A stretch of 24,588 nucleotides of DNA from Candidatus Woesearchaeota archaeon (GTDB taxonomy: Archaea; Nanobdellota; Nanobdellia; Woesearchaeales; GW2011-AR4), in the NCBI GenBank assembly GCA_016784195.1, contig JADHVE010000013.1, positions 1-24,588 on the forward strand, given 5' to 3'. The notes under the pieces were generated by a model. That model made no database searches. It was not told the DNA's origin and was given only the letters and a program-made list of their open reading frames with translations. Position 1 is the stretch's first letter. The number at the start of each line of letters is the position of its first letter. The position numbers and the translations under genes are program-made. Of the stretch, positions 7,312 through 15,121 are shown one piece after another.

Positions 7312-8630
7312 TTCAGTATTCTCTGCATATGCCTGACTCTTTTCTCAACCAACTCTTTTGTTCCGATATCCGGCCTATGATCTACATTACCTTTTATTTC
7401 ATTAACAGCATTTTCTGCAGTTTTCTCAGCTTCCTCTAGAGTATCTGCAATCCCCACAACACCTATTGCCCGAGAAGAGGTCATATAGATTCCATCTTCT
7501 TTTTCATCAACCGCTGCATAATAAATCTTGGCATTTCCAACATCTCCTATCTCCACCTTGCCAGATTCTCCCTGGTTTAAAGGGTCATCTTTTGATAATC
7601 CATAGCCTTTAGGAACAGCATATTTGCAGACAGTTGCCTTTTTCTCAAGCTCAATATTCATATCTGCAAGAGTTCCTTCAACAATCGCTTTGCAAATATC
7701 AACAAAATCAGTTTTCAGCAACGGCAGAGTATTCATTGCTTCCGGGTCTCCAAATCTTGCGTTGTATTCAATTAATTTGAGTCCACCTTTTGTTATAATA
7801 AATCCTCCATACATAACGCCTTTGTAATACTCGCCAGTTTCTTTATAGATAGCTTCTGCAACTTTTTGTGTAATAGCCATAGCATCATCCATATCTTTTT
7901 GAGTCATAAAAGGAAGTAGATGATTGCTATCTGAGTAAGAGCCCATGCCTCCAGTATTAGGCCCTTTATCACCCGCAAATCTTCTTTTATGATCCTGCAC
8001 TGGAGGAGTTGCTGCAACTGTCTTACCATCTGTTAAGCACTGCAAGGAAAATTCTTCACCTTCTAATTTTTCCTCTACAACCACACTTGGATGAGATTTT
8101 AAAACCTCTTCACAATAAGCCAGTGCATCTTCTTTTGTTTGAAAATGATCTCCTTGTACCTTAACTCCTTTCCCCCCCGTTAACCCATCTGGTTTTATAA
8201 CAATTCCATCCAGCTCTTCTAAAAATTCCTCAATACCATCCAAACTTTCAAAAACCTCAAATTTCGGATTTCCGTCAATATTATATTTCTTTAATAACAG
8301 CCTTGTAAATGATTTAGAGGTTTCTAACCTGGCTAAATTTTTACTTGGGCCAACACATGGGATGTTGATTTCATTCAGAGCATCAACAACTCCATTGTGT
8401 AAGGGATCTTCCGGACCTACAAAAACAAATTCAATATTATTTGCTTTTGCAAAATTCTTGATTTCCTCCAGATTATCATAGCTTCCAAGATGAAAATCTT
8501 CTGAAATTTTAGCTATGCCTGGATTTTTTGATTTCATATAAGAAAAGAGTCTTGCTTTATCGTTTTTCATTATTGTTTCTGCTATGGCATGCTCGCGAGC
8601 ACCGTTTCCAACCAGAAGAATATTTGTCAT
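7308..8630 (-). CDS. purD: PurD, phosphoribosylamine-glycine ligase (GAR synthetase)
   Basis: 440 residues, standard length. It joins phosphoribosylamine (made by PurF) to glycine (made by GlyA) with ATP. The N-terminal LLVGNGAREHAIAE, VGPEDPLHNGVVDAL, ATP-grasp loop VIKPDGLTGGKGVKV, GDKGPNTGGMGSYS and EYNARFGDPEAMNTLPLL are all diagnostic. The C-terminal part is rather divergent from well-known homologs. The start ATG at 8628-8630 sits behind GGGTGGTATGA; a second upstream ATG in that motif is out of frame. It is co-transcribed with the cyclo-ligase and divergent from purF, so the first two enzymes of the pathway share one intergenic region. Confidence 0.96.
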   Translation of the reverse strand: MTNILLVGNGAREHAIAETIMKNDKARLFSYMKSKNPGIAKISEDFHLGSYDNLEEIKNFAKANNIEFVFVGPEDPLHNGVVDALNEINIPCVGPSKNLARLETSKSFTRLLLKKYNIDGNPKFEVFESLDGIEEFLEELDGIVIKPDGLTGGKGVKVQGDHFQTKEDALAYCEEVLKSHPSVVVEEKLEGEEFSLQCLTDGKTVAATPPVQDHKRRFAGDKGPNTGGMGSYSDSNHLLPFMTQKDMDDAMAITQKVAEAIYKETGEYYKGVMYGGFIITKGGLKLIEYNARFGDPEAMNTLPLLKTDFVDICKAIVEGTLADMNIELEKKATVCKYAVPKGYGLSKDDPLNQGESGKVEIGDVGNAKIYYAAVDEKEDGIYMTSSRAIGVVGIADTLEEAEKTAENAVNEIKGNVDHRPDIGTKELVEKRVRHMQRILK

Positions 8631-8881
8631 TCATACCACCCAAAATAAAAGATTAAAGAATGGTTTATATTTTTTGTGGTTTATCTTTTAGTTTTAAACA
8701 TATTATTAATTTTTGTTTAATCAAATTTGAAAGTATTGGTAACTTTTTATTAAAACAAACCATTAAGTGCCTCTTCATTATACCCCACATAAATTTATAT
8801 AATTTATATAAAAATCAAAAAATAAAAAGAAAGTTTTAAATATCTCCCCAAATAAATGATATATGTAAGGGGTTTTATCTC
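8631..8881. promoter_or_regulatory. Divergent purD / purF control region
   Basis: The 251-bp region is very AT-rich and holds no ORF I believe. For purD, AAATATAAACCA (minus, 8661-8672) puts onset near 8640, right at the GGGTGGTAT leader. For purF, GTTTTAAATAT (8833-8843) puts onset near 8863 and gives a leader with TAAGGGG before the ATG. A tandem ATTTATATA pair at 8791-8810 (AAATTTATATAATTTATATA) is another possible TATA or regulator site. No clear purine operator palindrome was found. Confidence 0.45.
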
Positions 8882-10423
8882 ATGTCTGGCGAAGTGAAAG
8901 ATGAATGTGGCATAGCCGCTGTTTATATCAAGGAGAATGGAGATTCTGCAAACAGGGCGTTATTCTACTTATACAAAATTCTATTAAATCTGCAAAACCG
9001 AGGACAATTAAGCGCAGGCATTACGACCTATGATCCTAAAAGAAAGCAGTTATTAGATACATATAAAAACTTAGGGCCTGTTAACGAAGTGTTTAGGACA
9101 AGCAGCAAGCTGAAAAGCATTCAGATATTCAAAAGATATGCTGGAAATAAGGGCATAGGGCATGTAAGGTATGCTACTTCAGGGAGTGAAGCAAGAAGTC
9201 TGGCCCAGCCTTTTGAAAGGCACCATGGAAGAAAATGGAAGTGGTTTTCGTTTTGCTTCAACGGCAATTTAGCAAATTTCCAGGAGTTAAAAAATAATTT
9301 GCTCCAAAAAACAGACTATCATATAATTCACGATACAGATACAGAAATAATTATGCATTATATTGCAAGGGAAATTCACAGAAACAAATTTAAGCCGAAT
9401 TTATTTAATACTTTTTCAAATTTAAGCAAGAAATTTGACGGATGCTATAATCTGGCTTTTATAAATGCGCAGGGTGAGATGGCAATATTACGTGATCCTT
9501 ATGGGTTCAGGCCTTTATGCTACGGCAAATTTGAAGATACATTCTTGGCTGCTTCTGAAAGCAATGCATTAACTAATTGCGGCATTACAGATCATAAAGA
9601 TCTAAATCCTGGAGAAATGATCACCATCAATAATGGAGATATTAACATCAAAAGATTTGCAAAAAACAAAAAAACAGCCCATTGTATGTTCGAATGGGTT
9701 TATTTTTCAAATGTCAGCTCTGTTTTAGACGGCAAATCTGTTTATATTACAAGGACTAATCTAGGCAGGGAATTGGCAAAACTAGAGACAGAAGACATTA
9801 ACCACGAGCATGTATTAGTCCCAGTACCAGATACAGCAAAAGCAGCAGGAGACTCAATGGCTTACGAGCTCGGAATACCTTCAAAAGAAGGCTTGATGAG
9901 AAACAGGTTTGTTGGACGAACATTCATAGAAGGAAGCTCAAGACAGGACCGGGTTCAAAATAAATATACAGCATTAACAGAAATTTTGAAAGATAAGAAA
10001 GTTATTTTAGTTGATGACAGCGTTGTTAGGGGAACAACTATCAAGCAGATTATCAAGTATCTGAAGAAAGAAGGCAAAGCAAAGGAAGTCCATCTAAGGG
10101 TTTCTTGCCCCCCTATACGCGGACCTTGTTTTTACGGCATTGACATGCCAACTGTTTCTGAATTACTAGTTCCTTCATATGAGGGCGAGCCTGTCAATGA
10201 AGACATTTCTGAAAAAACATGCGCTAAAATAGCAAAAGATGTAGGAGCTGATTCACTGATTTACCAGACAATTCCTGGCTTAATAAAGTCAATCGGTCTT
10301 CCAAAAAACAAATTATGCATGGCCTGTCTGAATGGAGAATACCCCACACCCTGCGGCAAAATACTCTTTAAAAAAGCTTGGGACAATTTCAGAAAAGGCG
10401 AAAAAAAGGAATTAAGTTGTTGA
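8882..10423 (+). CDS. purF: PurF, amidophosphoribosyltransferase (Fe-S type)
   Basis: 513 residues. It makes phosphoribosylamine from PRPP and glutamine, the committed purine step. Residues 1-8 (MSGEVKDE) look like a cleavable propeptide that exposes Cys9 of CGIAAV as the N-terminal nucleophile. The Ntn domain has GHVRYATSG and NGNLANF. The phosphoribosyltransferase part has VLVPVPDTAKAAG and PRPP loop VILVDDSVVRGTTIKQI. Four cysteines match the ligands of the Bacillus-type 4Fe-4S cluster: TAHCMFEW, PCFYGIDM, and the pair in CMACLNGEYPT. Odd points are NRGQLSAGI in place of the usual NRGQESAGI, and a basic-aromatic stretch (HHGRKWKWFSFCF) before NGNL where most PurFs have a short linker. It is divergent from purD. 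Confidence 0.94.
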   Translation: MSGEVKDECGIAAVYIKENGDSANRALFYLYKILLNLQNRGQLSAGITTYDPKRKQLLDTYKNLGPVNEVFRTSSKLKSIQIFKRYAGNKGIGHVRYATSGSEARSLAQPFERHHGRKWKWFSFCFNGNLANFQELKNNLLQKTDYHIIHDTDTEIIMHYIAREIHRNKFKPNLFNTFSNLSKKFDGCYNLAFINAQGEMAILRDPYGFRPLCYGKFEDTFLAASESNALTNCGITDHKDLNPGEMITINNGDINIKRFAKNKKTAHCMFEWVYFSNVSSVLDGKSVYITRTNLGRELAKLETEDINHEHVLVPVPDTAKAAGDSMAYELGIPSKEGLMRNRFVGRTFIEGSSRQDRVQNKYTALTEILKDKKVILVDDSVVRGTTIKQIIKYLKKEGKAKEVHLRVSCPPIRGPCFYGIDMPTVSELLVPSYEGEPVNEDISEKTCAKIAKDVGADSLIYQTIPGLIKSIGLPKNKLCMACLNGEYPTPCGKILFKKAWDNFRKGEKKELSC

Positions 10424-10482
10424 ACCAAGCAAGTAAAATCATTTTTTATTTATAACGACTTAATCTTTATATCTTGTTCAAT

Positions 10483-10986
10483 CTACCTAAAAGTATCAGC
10501 AACAGCTGCACTCATCGACGCTGGAAAAGTGACTATCACAACTCTTTTGAAAGATATGAGCCATTCTGCTCCCACCCACGTAGTTATCTGGATTATTGTC
10601 AGTAAAAAAGCCACAACAATAAACGAAACCAGATAAGTTGAAATAACTCTTTTAAGGTATTCCCCTACATGTTTTCTTAAGTGGCGATGGTGCGTATAGT
10701 AATTATAATAAATAAAAGCAGAAATAAACAATAACGATACTGTAAGAATCATAATAATATTTGGCAATGGCAGCGTCTCCCCTAAATGCCATGTTTCTTC
10801 TGTAAAGCCGACTGGAATAGCCAGGATTGCAGCTCCAACCATGATTTGCAAAAGGTCTCTTGGATGAAATTCAACAACTAAGGGAGAAATTATCCTGCTA
10901 AGCTTGCTTTTTTCACCATGGATGGCTGTAGTTTCTTTTAATTTCCCTGCTTTAAACCCTATTTTTGTTTTAATGTTTTTAGGCAT
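10483..10986 (-). CDS. DUF2391-like integral membrane protein
   Basis: 167 residues with a basic cytoplasmic N-terminus of about 45 residues, then four likely membrane helices near residues 46-62, 78-95, 110-132 and 142-162. The stretch HPRDLLQIMVGAAILAIPVGFTEETWHLGE carries the FTEE-W pattern that I associate with the DUF2391 (COG4711) family of unknown function. A His-rich turn (YTHHRHLRKH) lies between helices 2 and 3. It begins 6 bp after purP, so it is probably the last gene of the S-layer-like/purP run. It converges on purF, with about 60 bp between. No function can be assigned. Confidence is good that this is a membrane protein and moderate for the family name. Confidence 0.7.
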   Translation of the reverse strand: MPKNIKTKIGFKAGKLKETTAIHGEKSKLSRIISPLVVEFHPRDLLQIMVGAAILAIPVGFTEETWHLGETLPLPNIIMILTVSLLFISAFIYYNYYTHHRHLRKHVGEYLKRVISTYLVSFIVVAFLLTIIQITTWVGAEWLISFKRVVIVTFPASMSAAVADTFR

Positions 10987-10992
10987 TTTATC

Positions 10993-12135
10993 CTAAGTGC
11001 ATATTAAATCCAGTTTCTCTTCATCCTTTGCCTGCTTTATCTCTAAAGCAATCCTCTCACCATAACTTATTGAATCTCCATATAGATAGCCTGAATATGG
11101 GGTAAACATTGTTCCAGGGCTTCCTGGAATTCGCATAGAAACATCAAAAATCACAATATCTTCTTTACCTTCTTCTGCAACTACAGCACCCTGCAAAGCA
11201 AACGGCCCTATAATTCCGGGCTTATTTTCTTTTTTAGCTGTATCTACAAATTTTTCACCAATATCAAATATTTTTTCCAGTATAGATTCTTTTGTTGTAA
11301 CCGCTATGTGCCCTGTTTCTATCAATTTTGGTTTTAAATATTTCAAAACCTCTATTTGCTGGGTAGCAGGCAGCCTTAACAAGCCATCCAGATTAGTCTG
11401 CCTTCTCGTGTCTGTTCCCATCAGTTCCAGCTCATCTGTCAAAGGGCTGTAGAAATAATTTAAATTAACCTGAGCCCCTACAATATATTCTTCAATTACT
11501 GCCTTATCTAAATCCTCTTTTTTTATTGTTTTATTTTTTATTAACTCATCTGATCTTTTTACATACTCTTCATGATTATTGCAAAAGAAAAATGCCCTTT
11601 CATAGCCTCTTTTCGCTTCTGCAACTTTAACAAGGACCATCCTATCTATCTCTTCTGGTTTATTAAATATTTTAGGAATTCTAATTCCTGCTTTTTTCAA
11701 TAAGTAGTACTGGTTTTTTGGAACATCCCTCTCTTCAAGCTTTAACATTGTCCTTGTCCCAAAAATAGGGACTTCAAAATTCTTCTCTATTTTTTTAAAA
11801 TCACAATAGACCCAGAAATACCTGTTATGTATGAATATTGTATTTAATTCCTGTAGTTTTTTTTGGACATCCTTTTTAACAATATCTGAGAATTTATCAA
11901 CCAAAATAATTTCATCAATAACTCCTTTGCCGTCCCTGGTCTTGTAATATTTTGCATACGTTTTTTCCCTGCCCTTCTGACATACTGCTACTGTCCTGAA
12001 CCCGTATTTTTTTGCTCCCCTGCAGACATCCAAAGCAGAATGCCCCCCTAAAACACCAATAGACAGATTAGTCTTATCATACTTTTCAAGTATTGTTTTT
12101 ATCTTTTCCTGATTTATAGTTTTAAACATACTCAT
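10993..12135 (-). CDS. purP: PurP paralog 1, formate-AICAR ligase-like ATP-grasp protein
   Basis: 380 residues. The PurP family makes FAICAR from AICAR, formate and ATP. Recognisable parts are LSIGVLGGHSALDVCRGAKKYGF at the N-terminus, PIFGTRTMLKLEERD, VIEEYIVGAQVNLNYFYSP, GTDTRRQTNLDGLLRLPATQ, IIGPFALQGAV, and FDVSMRIPGSPG. Compared with the paralog at 13140-14162 it has about 40 more residues, GGHSAL for GSHSAL, and a changed nucleotide loop (VKVAEAKRGYERAFFF where the other has VKFHGAKGGKGYF). It may have reduced or different activity. Its start overlaps the stop of the S-layer-like gene by 4 bp (ATGA at 12132-12135), which fixes the first ATG and implies coupling. DUF2391 follows after 6 bp. 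Confidence 0.88.
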   Translation of the reverse strand: MSMFKTINQEKIKTILEKYDKTNLSIGVLGGHSALDVCRGAKKYGFRTVAVCQKGREKTYAKYYKTRDGKGVIDEIILVDKFSDIVKKDVQKKLQELNTIFIHNRYFWVYCDFKKIEKNFEVPIFGTRTMLKLEERDVPKNQYYLLKKAGIRIPKIFNKPEEIDRMVLVKVAEAKRGYERAFFFCNNHEEYVKRSDELIKNKTIKKEDLDKAVIEEYIVGAQVNLNYFYSPLTDELELMGTDTRRQTNLDGLLRLPATQQIEVLKYLKPKLIETGHIAVTTKESILEKIFDIGEKFVDTAKKENKPGIIGPFALQGAVVAEEGKEDIVIFDVSMRIPGSPGTMFTPYSGYLYGDSISYGERIALEIKQAKDEEKLDLICT

Positions 12136-12851
12136 TTTACCCCAAATATACCTTTAAGCCAGTTTACCATTCTTTGGATCATATTTAATTCTTTCTTTTC
12201 TTCCTTTTGTTCCACTGGTTTTACCTCTATCTCGTTCTTTTGTTGGTTTTCTTCAATTTTTTTTGATTCTTCTGCTATCCTTTCTTTTTCCTCTTTTATC
12301 TCTTCTTTTACTTCAGGCTTTTTTTCTTCCTCAACTTCATTCTTTTCTTCCTTAACTTCAGGCTTTGTATTGATAATATACTCCTGGCCTTTCAAATCAT
12401 GCTCAGGGTAATCCCTTAATATATTTGCTATTTCTCTTGTTGCTTCTGCATTATAACCTGCTACAACAATCTGGACATTATTGTTATGCTGGTATATTCT
12501 TATAAATGCTTTTCCTTCTGTTAAATCCTCATCACAAGGCACTGGATCATCCATTATTTCTGCTGTTATCCTATTATAGCAGGGGCTTCCAATTGAAATT
12601 ATATTCTGTTCTTCATACTCAATCTCAGATTCCAGTTTGCTGATCCCCAAAGCATTTCCGAATTGCGCCAGGGACAAAGCAATCTGTGTTTGCGCCAATG
12701 CGTCTGTTCCAGGCCCTTCGTCTGCAATGGCTATAATCACATCTAAATCATTTCCTTTTACATAAAAACTGGGATAATCAGATAAATCAGAAGCATAAAC
12801 ATAGCTGGTTAAGAATAAAAAAGATATAATCAAAATTATTGTTTTTTTCAT
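12132..12851 (-). CDS. Secreted S-layer-like protein with charged tail
   Basis: 239 residues from ATG 12849-12851; an upstream TTG would add nine residues ahead of an obvious signal peptide, so I reject it. Residues 1-20 (MKKTIILIISFLFLTSYVYA) form the signal peptide. The following domain (about 21-145) with DYPSFYVKGNDLDVIIAIAD, two cysteines (GSPCYN, VPCDED) and VQIVVAGYNAEATREIANIL resembles the repeat domain of archaeal S-layer proteins, where a DYP start and a late VVAG-type strand are common. Residues about 150-220 are almost all Glu/Lys, a likely helix or linker. The end (MVNWLKGIFGVK) is a short amphipathic segment that may touch the membrane. It is translationally coupled to purP, an odd partner for a cell-surface protein. 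Confidence 0.65.
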   Translation of the reverse strand: MKKTIILIISFLFLTSYVYASDLSDYPSFYVKGNDLDVIIAIADEGPGTDALAQTQIALSLAQFGNALGISKLESEIEYEEQNIISIGSPCYNRITAEIMDDPVPCDEDLTEGKAFIRIYQHNNNVQIVVAGYNAEATREIANILRDYPEHDLKGQEYIINTKPEVKEEKNEVEEEKKPEVKEEIKEEKERIAEESKKIEENQQKNEIEVKPVEQKEEKKELNMIQRMVNWLKGIFGVK

Positions 12852-12885
12852 TGTATTTTTACCGACTATATTACACAATTTTAAG

Positions 12886-13033
12886 CCATTAAGTTCTGTT
12901 ACACCTGCTCAACTATTTGAGTCTTTTTTTTAGTTTTGTTCTTTGTTTATTCTTTAGTGTATTAAAATTTTAATTGATAAAAATCAACACAACCAATTGC
13001 ACACTTGTTGATATCCTGTTTGTGTTCTATTGG
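12886..13033 (-). other. Intergenic element B, collinear with element A at 3141-3282
   Basis: Second copy of the element seen between glyA and folD. On the plus strand: CCATTAAGT at 12886, the identical 16-mer TTAGTTTTGTTCTTTG at 12930-12945, and CTGTTTGTG at 13016-13024. Minus-strand hairpins are CTCAA-ATAG-TTGAG, TTGAT-TTTT-ATCAA, and a longer-range ATCAACA...TGTTGAT. As with A, it lies downstream of a one-carbon/purine gene (here purP2) and just upstream of a minus-strand gene. The rest of the 288-bp gap (13034-13139) is T-rich with nothing recognisable. Confidence 0.6.
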
Positions 13034-13139
13034 AAATCTTTTGATGGTTATTTTTTTAATATTGGTTTTTGTTTTATCAGATTTTTTATTATTGATTATT
13101 TTAAAATTAGTTTTATTATAAATTTTTATTGGATTATTT

Positions 13140-14162
13140 TTAACCTAAAACTTTGTTTAATTGATTTTTCCTTATAGCATTCTTAATCTCTAATGCAATT
13201 CTCCTTCCAGTAGACATTGGCTTATCGTACTTAAGCCAGGTATATGGAGAGCCGTGAGTATAAGGATTAGTGCCTGCTACGATTCTGGCTGAAATCTCAA
13301 AAACAGATATCTCCTCTTCAGGAGTCATGACTGTTTCCAGGCAGAAAGGCCCAAACAACCCTCTAGGAACCATTTTTTTGCTTTGCTTGACCACATTCTC
13401 GCCCATCTCTATAATCCTAGGTAAATAAGATTCTCTAACCACCAAAGGCATATTACCTACTATCACATAAGACGGATCAACCTTTTCTGCCGGAAGCGCA
13501 AGCTGGTCTCTTGAAGATATTCTTCCTAAACTGTCAACATTGCTTTCATATCTTTTATCAAAGCCCATTATTTCTATTTCGTTTGTCAAAGAAGAATGAA
13601 AATAATGGATATACATATGAACTCCCAGGATATATTCCTGGATGACATAATTTTTTTCATTAGGATGAAACTTAATCTTTTTGTTGAAGTCTCTCTCATT
13701 CTTTGCAATGAAATACCCTTTTCCTCCTTTTGCCCCGTGGAACTTAACAATAACCGATCTGTCAATGTCTTTTGGGCTTTTGAAGATTTTTGGAAGGGTT
13801 AGGCCAGAATTTTTCAGCCATTTCCTTTCTAAATCCCTGTCTTCCTCATATTTCAGGATTTTTTTATTTCCATAATAAGGAACATTGAATTTTTCCACAT
13901 CGGCATGACCCATATAAGTTATAAAGGAAGCATGAGGTATGATAATTGCTTTTTTCTTGAGCAAAGTATCCTGTATTTTTGGAAATTCGTTATAGTCTTT
14001 TATAGTGATTATCTCATCAGCAACATTATACATCTTATAGGGTTTTTCTCTTCCTTTTATGCAGATGACTATTGTAGAAAAGCCTTCATCTTTCGCTCCT
14101 TTCAGTATTTGCAAAGCAGAATGAGACCCAATTGTTGCTATCTTATAATCGAGTAGAGCCAT
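13140..14162 (-). CDS. purP: PurP paralog 2, formate-AICAR ligase
   Basis: 340 residues, typical for PurP. It has the better preserved family motifs of the two paralogs: IATIGSHSALQILKGAKDEGF, PHASFITYMG, PYYGNKKILKYEEDR, ATP-grasp loop VKFHGAKGGKGYFIAKN, VIQEYILGVHMYIHYFHS, GFDKRYESNVDSLGR, GLFGPFCLETV and FEISARIVAGTNPY. This is the likely functional FAICAR synthetase. The ATG at 14160-14162 lies about 26 bp from a TATA box at 14181-14194, so the mRNA should be leaderless. It appears to be a single-gene unit, followed by element B. With PurP present the cell does not need the folate-dependent AICAR transformylase half of PurH. Confidence 0.95.
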   Translation of the reverse strand: MALLDYKIATIGSHSALQILKGAKDEGFSTIVICIKGREKPYKMYNVADEIITIKDYNEFPKIQDTLLKKKAIIIPHASFITYMGHADVEKFNVPYYGNKKILKYEEDRDLERKWLKNSGLTLPKIFKSPKDIDRSVIVKFHGAKGGKGYFIAKNERDFNKKIKFHPNEKNYVIQEYILGVHMYIHYFHSSLTNEIEIMGFDKRYESNVDSLGRISSRDQLALPAEKVDPSYVIVGNMPLVVRESYLPRIIEMGENVVKQSKKMVPRGLFGPFCLETVMTPEEEISVFEISARIVAGTNPYTHGSPYTWLKYDKPMSTGRRIALEIKNAIRKNQLNKVLG

Positions 14163-14180
14163 ATAAGAATAAAAGATAAA

Positions 14181-14194
14181 CAGTATTTAAAGCT
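14181..14194 (-). promoter_or_regulatory. TATA box of purP paralog 2
   Basis: Minus-strand AGCTTTAAATACTG lies about 26 bp before the ATG at 14162, a leaderless arrangement. Confidence 0.55.
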
Positions 14195-14232
14195 TTTTGT
14201 TTTTCACCAATAAAATCTCTACTAAATAACCC

Positions 14233-14985
14233 TCAACCTAAATTAACTATCTTCAAACCAGCCATTACAAGAATTCCTAAAACAAGAAACAAAAACTGCA
14301 TAAAAGACTTTGAAGCAGTACATTCTTTATGCAGCTCAGGTATCAAGTCAGAGCCGGCTATGTAAATAAAGCCCCCTGCGGTTAATGGAAGAAGAACCAT
14401 CATGTAATTTTCAAGGTTTGATCCAAGAGATAGAGAGATTATCACTCCAATGACTGCCATTAAAGCAGAGAGAAAATTAAAGAACAAAGCTTTTATTTTT
14501 GACAAGCCAGCATGCAGCAAAACTCCAAAATCACCCATCTCCTGAGGTATCTCGTGTATTATGACTGCTATCGTAGTAGTAACCCCTAATGATGGAGATG
14601 CAAGGTAAGAGCCCCCGATTATCATACCATCAATCAGGTTATGCAGGCCATCGCCAATAATGTTTGTAAAAGCCATAGGATGGGGATGTTGCTTTGAAGT
14701 AGGGATATGGCAATGCCGCCAATGAACAAATTTTTCCAGAATAAAGAATATGAGAATTCCTAAAATCAAATACAGAGATATCTGAAGAGTAAAGCCATAC
14801 TCTTCAACAGCTTCTGGAAGCAAATGCAGAAAAACCCCTCCAAACAAGGCGCCTGCAGAGAAGCTGACAAAAAATGACAGTACCTTCGCTAGGTTCTCTT
14901 TTTTTATCAATAAGGTAAGGATGCCAATAAGGGAAATAGCACTGACAATAAATACGCTTATCAAGCTGTTAAACCAAACACCCAT
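14233..14985 (-). CDS. ZIP-family divalent metal transporter
   Basis: 250 residues with about eight hydrophobic segments, as in ZIP (SLC39/ZupT-like) carriers of zinc, iron or manganese. Helix 4 carries the metal-site motif DGLHNLIDGMIIG (His115, Asn116, Asp119) and helix 5 carries HEIPQEMGDFG (144-154), both hallmark sequences. The loop between helices 3 and 4 is His-rich (HWRHCHIPTSKQHPHP, 88-103), usual for metal sensing or binding. The ATG at 14983-14985 fits a leaderless transcript from the TATA element at 15003-15013. It is divergent from the Ada-zinc-domain gene. A link through zinc is possible but speculative. Confidence 0.92.
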   Translation of the reverse strand: MGVWFNSLISVFIVSAISLIGILTLLIKKENLAKVLSFFVSFSAGALFGGVFLHLLPEAVEEYGFTLQISLYLILGILIFFILEKFVHWRHCHIPTSKQHPHPMAFTNIIGDGLHNLIDGMIIGGSYLASPSLGVTTTIAVIIHEIPQEMGDFGVLLHAGLSKIKALFFNFLSALMAVIGVIISLSLGSNLENYMMVLLPLTAGGFIYIAGSDLIPELHKECTASKSFMQFLFLVLGILVMAGLKIVNLG

Positions 14986-15002
14986 TTTATATTTTTAAGG
15001 AT

Positions 15003-15013
15003 AAGTTATATAA
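15003..15013 (-). promoter_or_regulatory. TATA box of the ZIP transporter
   Basis: Minus-strand TTATATAACTT is centred about 24 bp before the ATG at 14985. The core is nearly palindromic, but no plus-strand start lies at a matching distance. Confidence 0.5.
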
Positions 15014-15079
15014 ATAATTTGTTAATTTGATTTATTGAATATATTAATTACTACTGTAAAGTAGGATAAAATGAAAAGG

Positions 15080-15121
15080 TTTAAATACTCCTTCTGTTTA
15101 CTTGGTGCTGGGTGGTATAAA
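15080..15121 (+). promoter_or_regulatory. Promoter and GGGTGGTAT leader that decide the start at 15122
   Basis: TTTAAATA at 15080-15087 predicts onset near 15110, giving a 12-nt leader GGGTGGTATAAA before the ATG at 15122. This excludes the longer reading from 15071, whose first codons would contain the promoter. Confidence 0.55.

Noticed and set aside
8760..8780. CCATTAAGTGC in the purD/purF gap resembles the left anchor of elements A and B.
   Set aside because: The other two anchors do not follow in order or at the right spacing, so I do not count it as a third copy.
12852..12878. Upstream TTG start for the S-layer-like protein.
   Set aside because: It would place nine polar residues before a classic signal peptide that begins at the ATG 12849-12851.
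12974..13177. A 67-codon plus-strand frame over element B.
   Set aside because: It is Phe/Ile-rich low-complexity translation of T-rich DNA, overlaps the end of purP2 and lacks start signals.
15071..15121. A longer start for the Ada-domain protein at 15071.
   Set aside because: The extra codons contain the TATA box and the GGGTGGTAT leader that fit the ATG at 15122.
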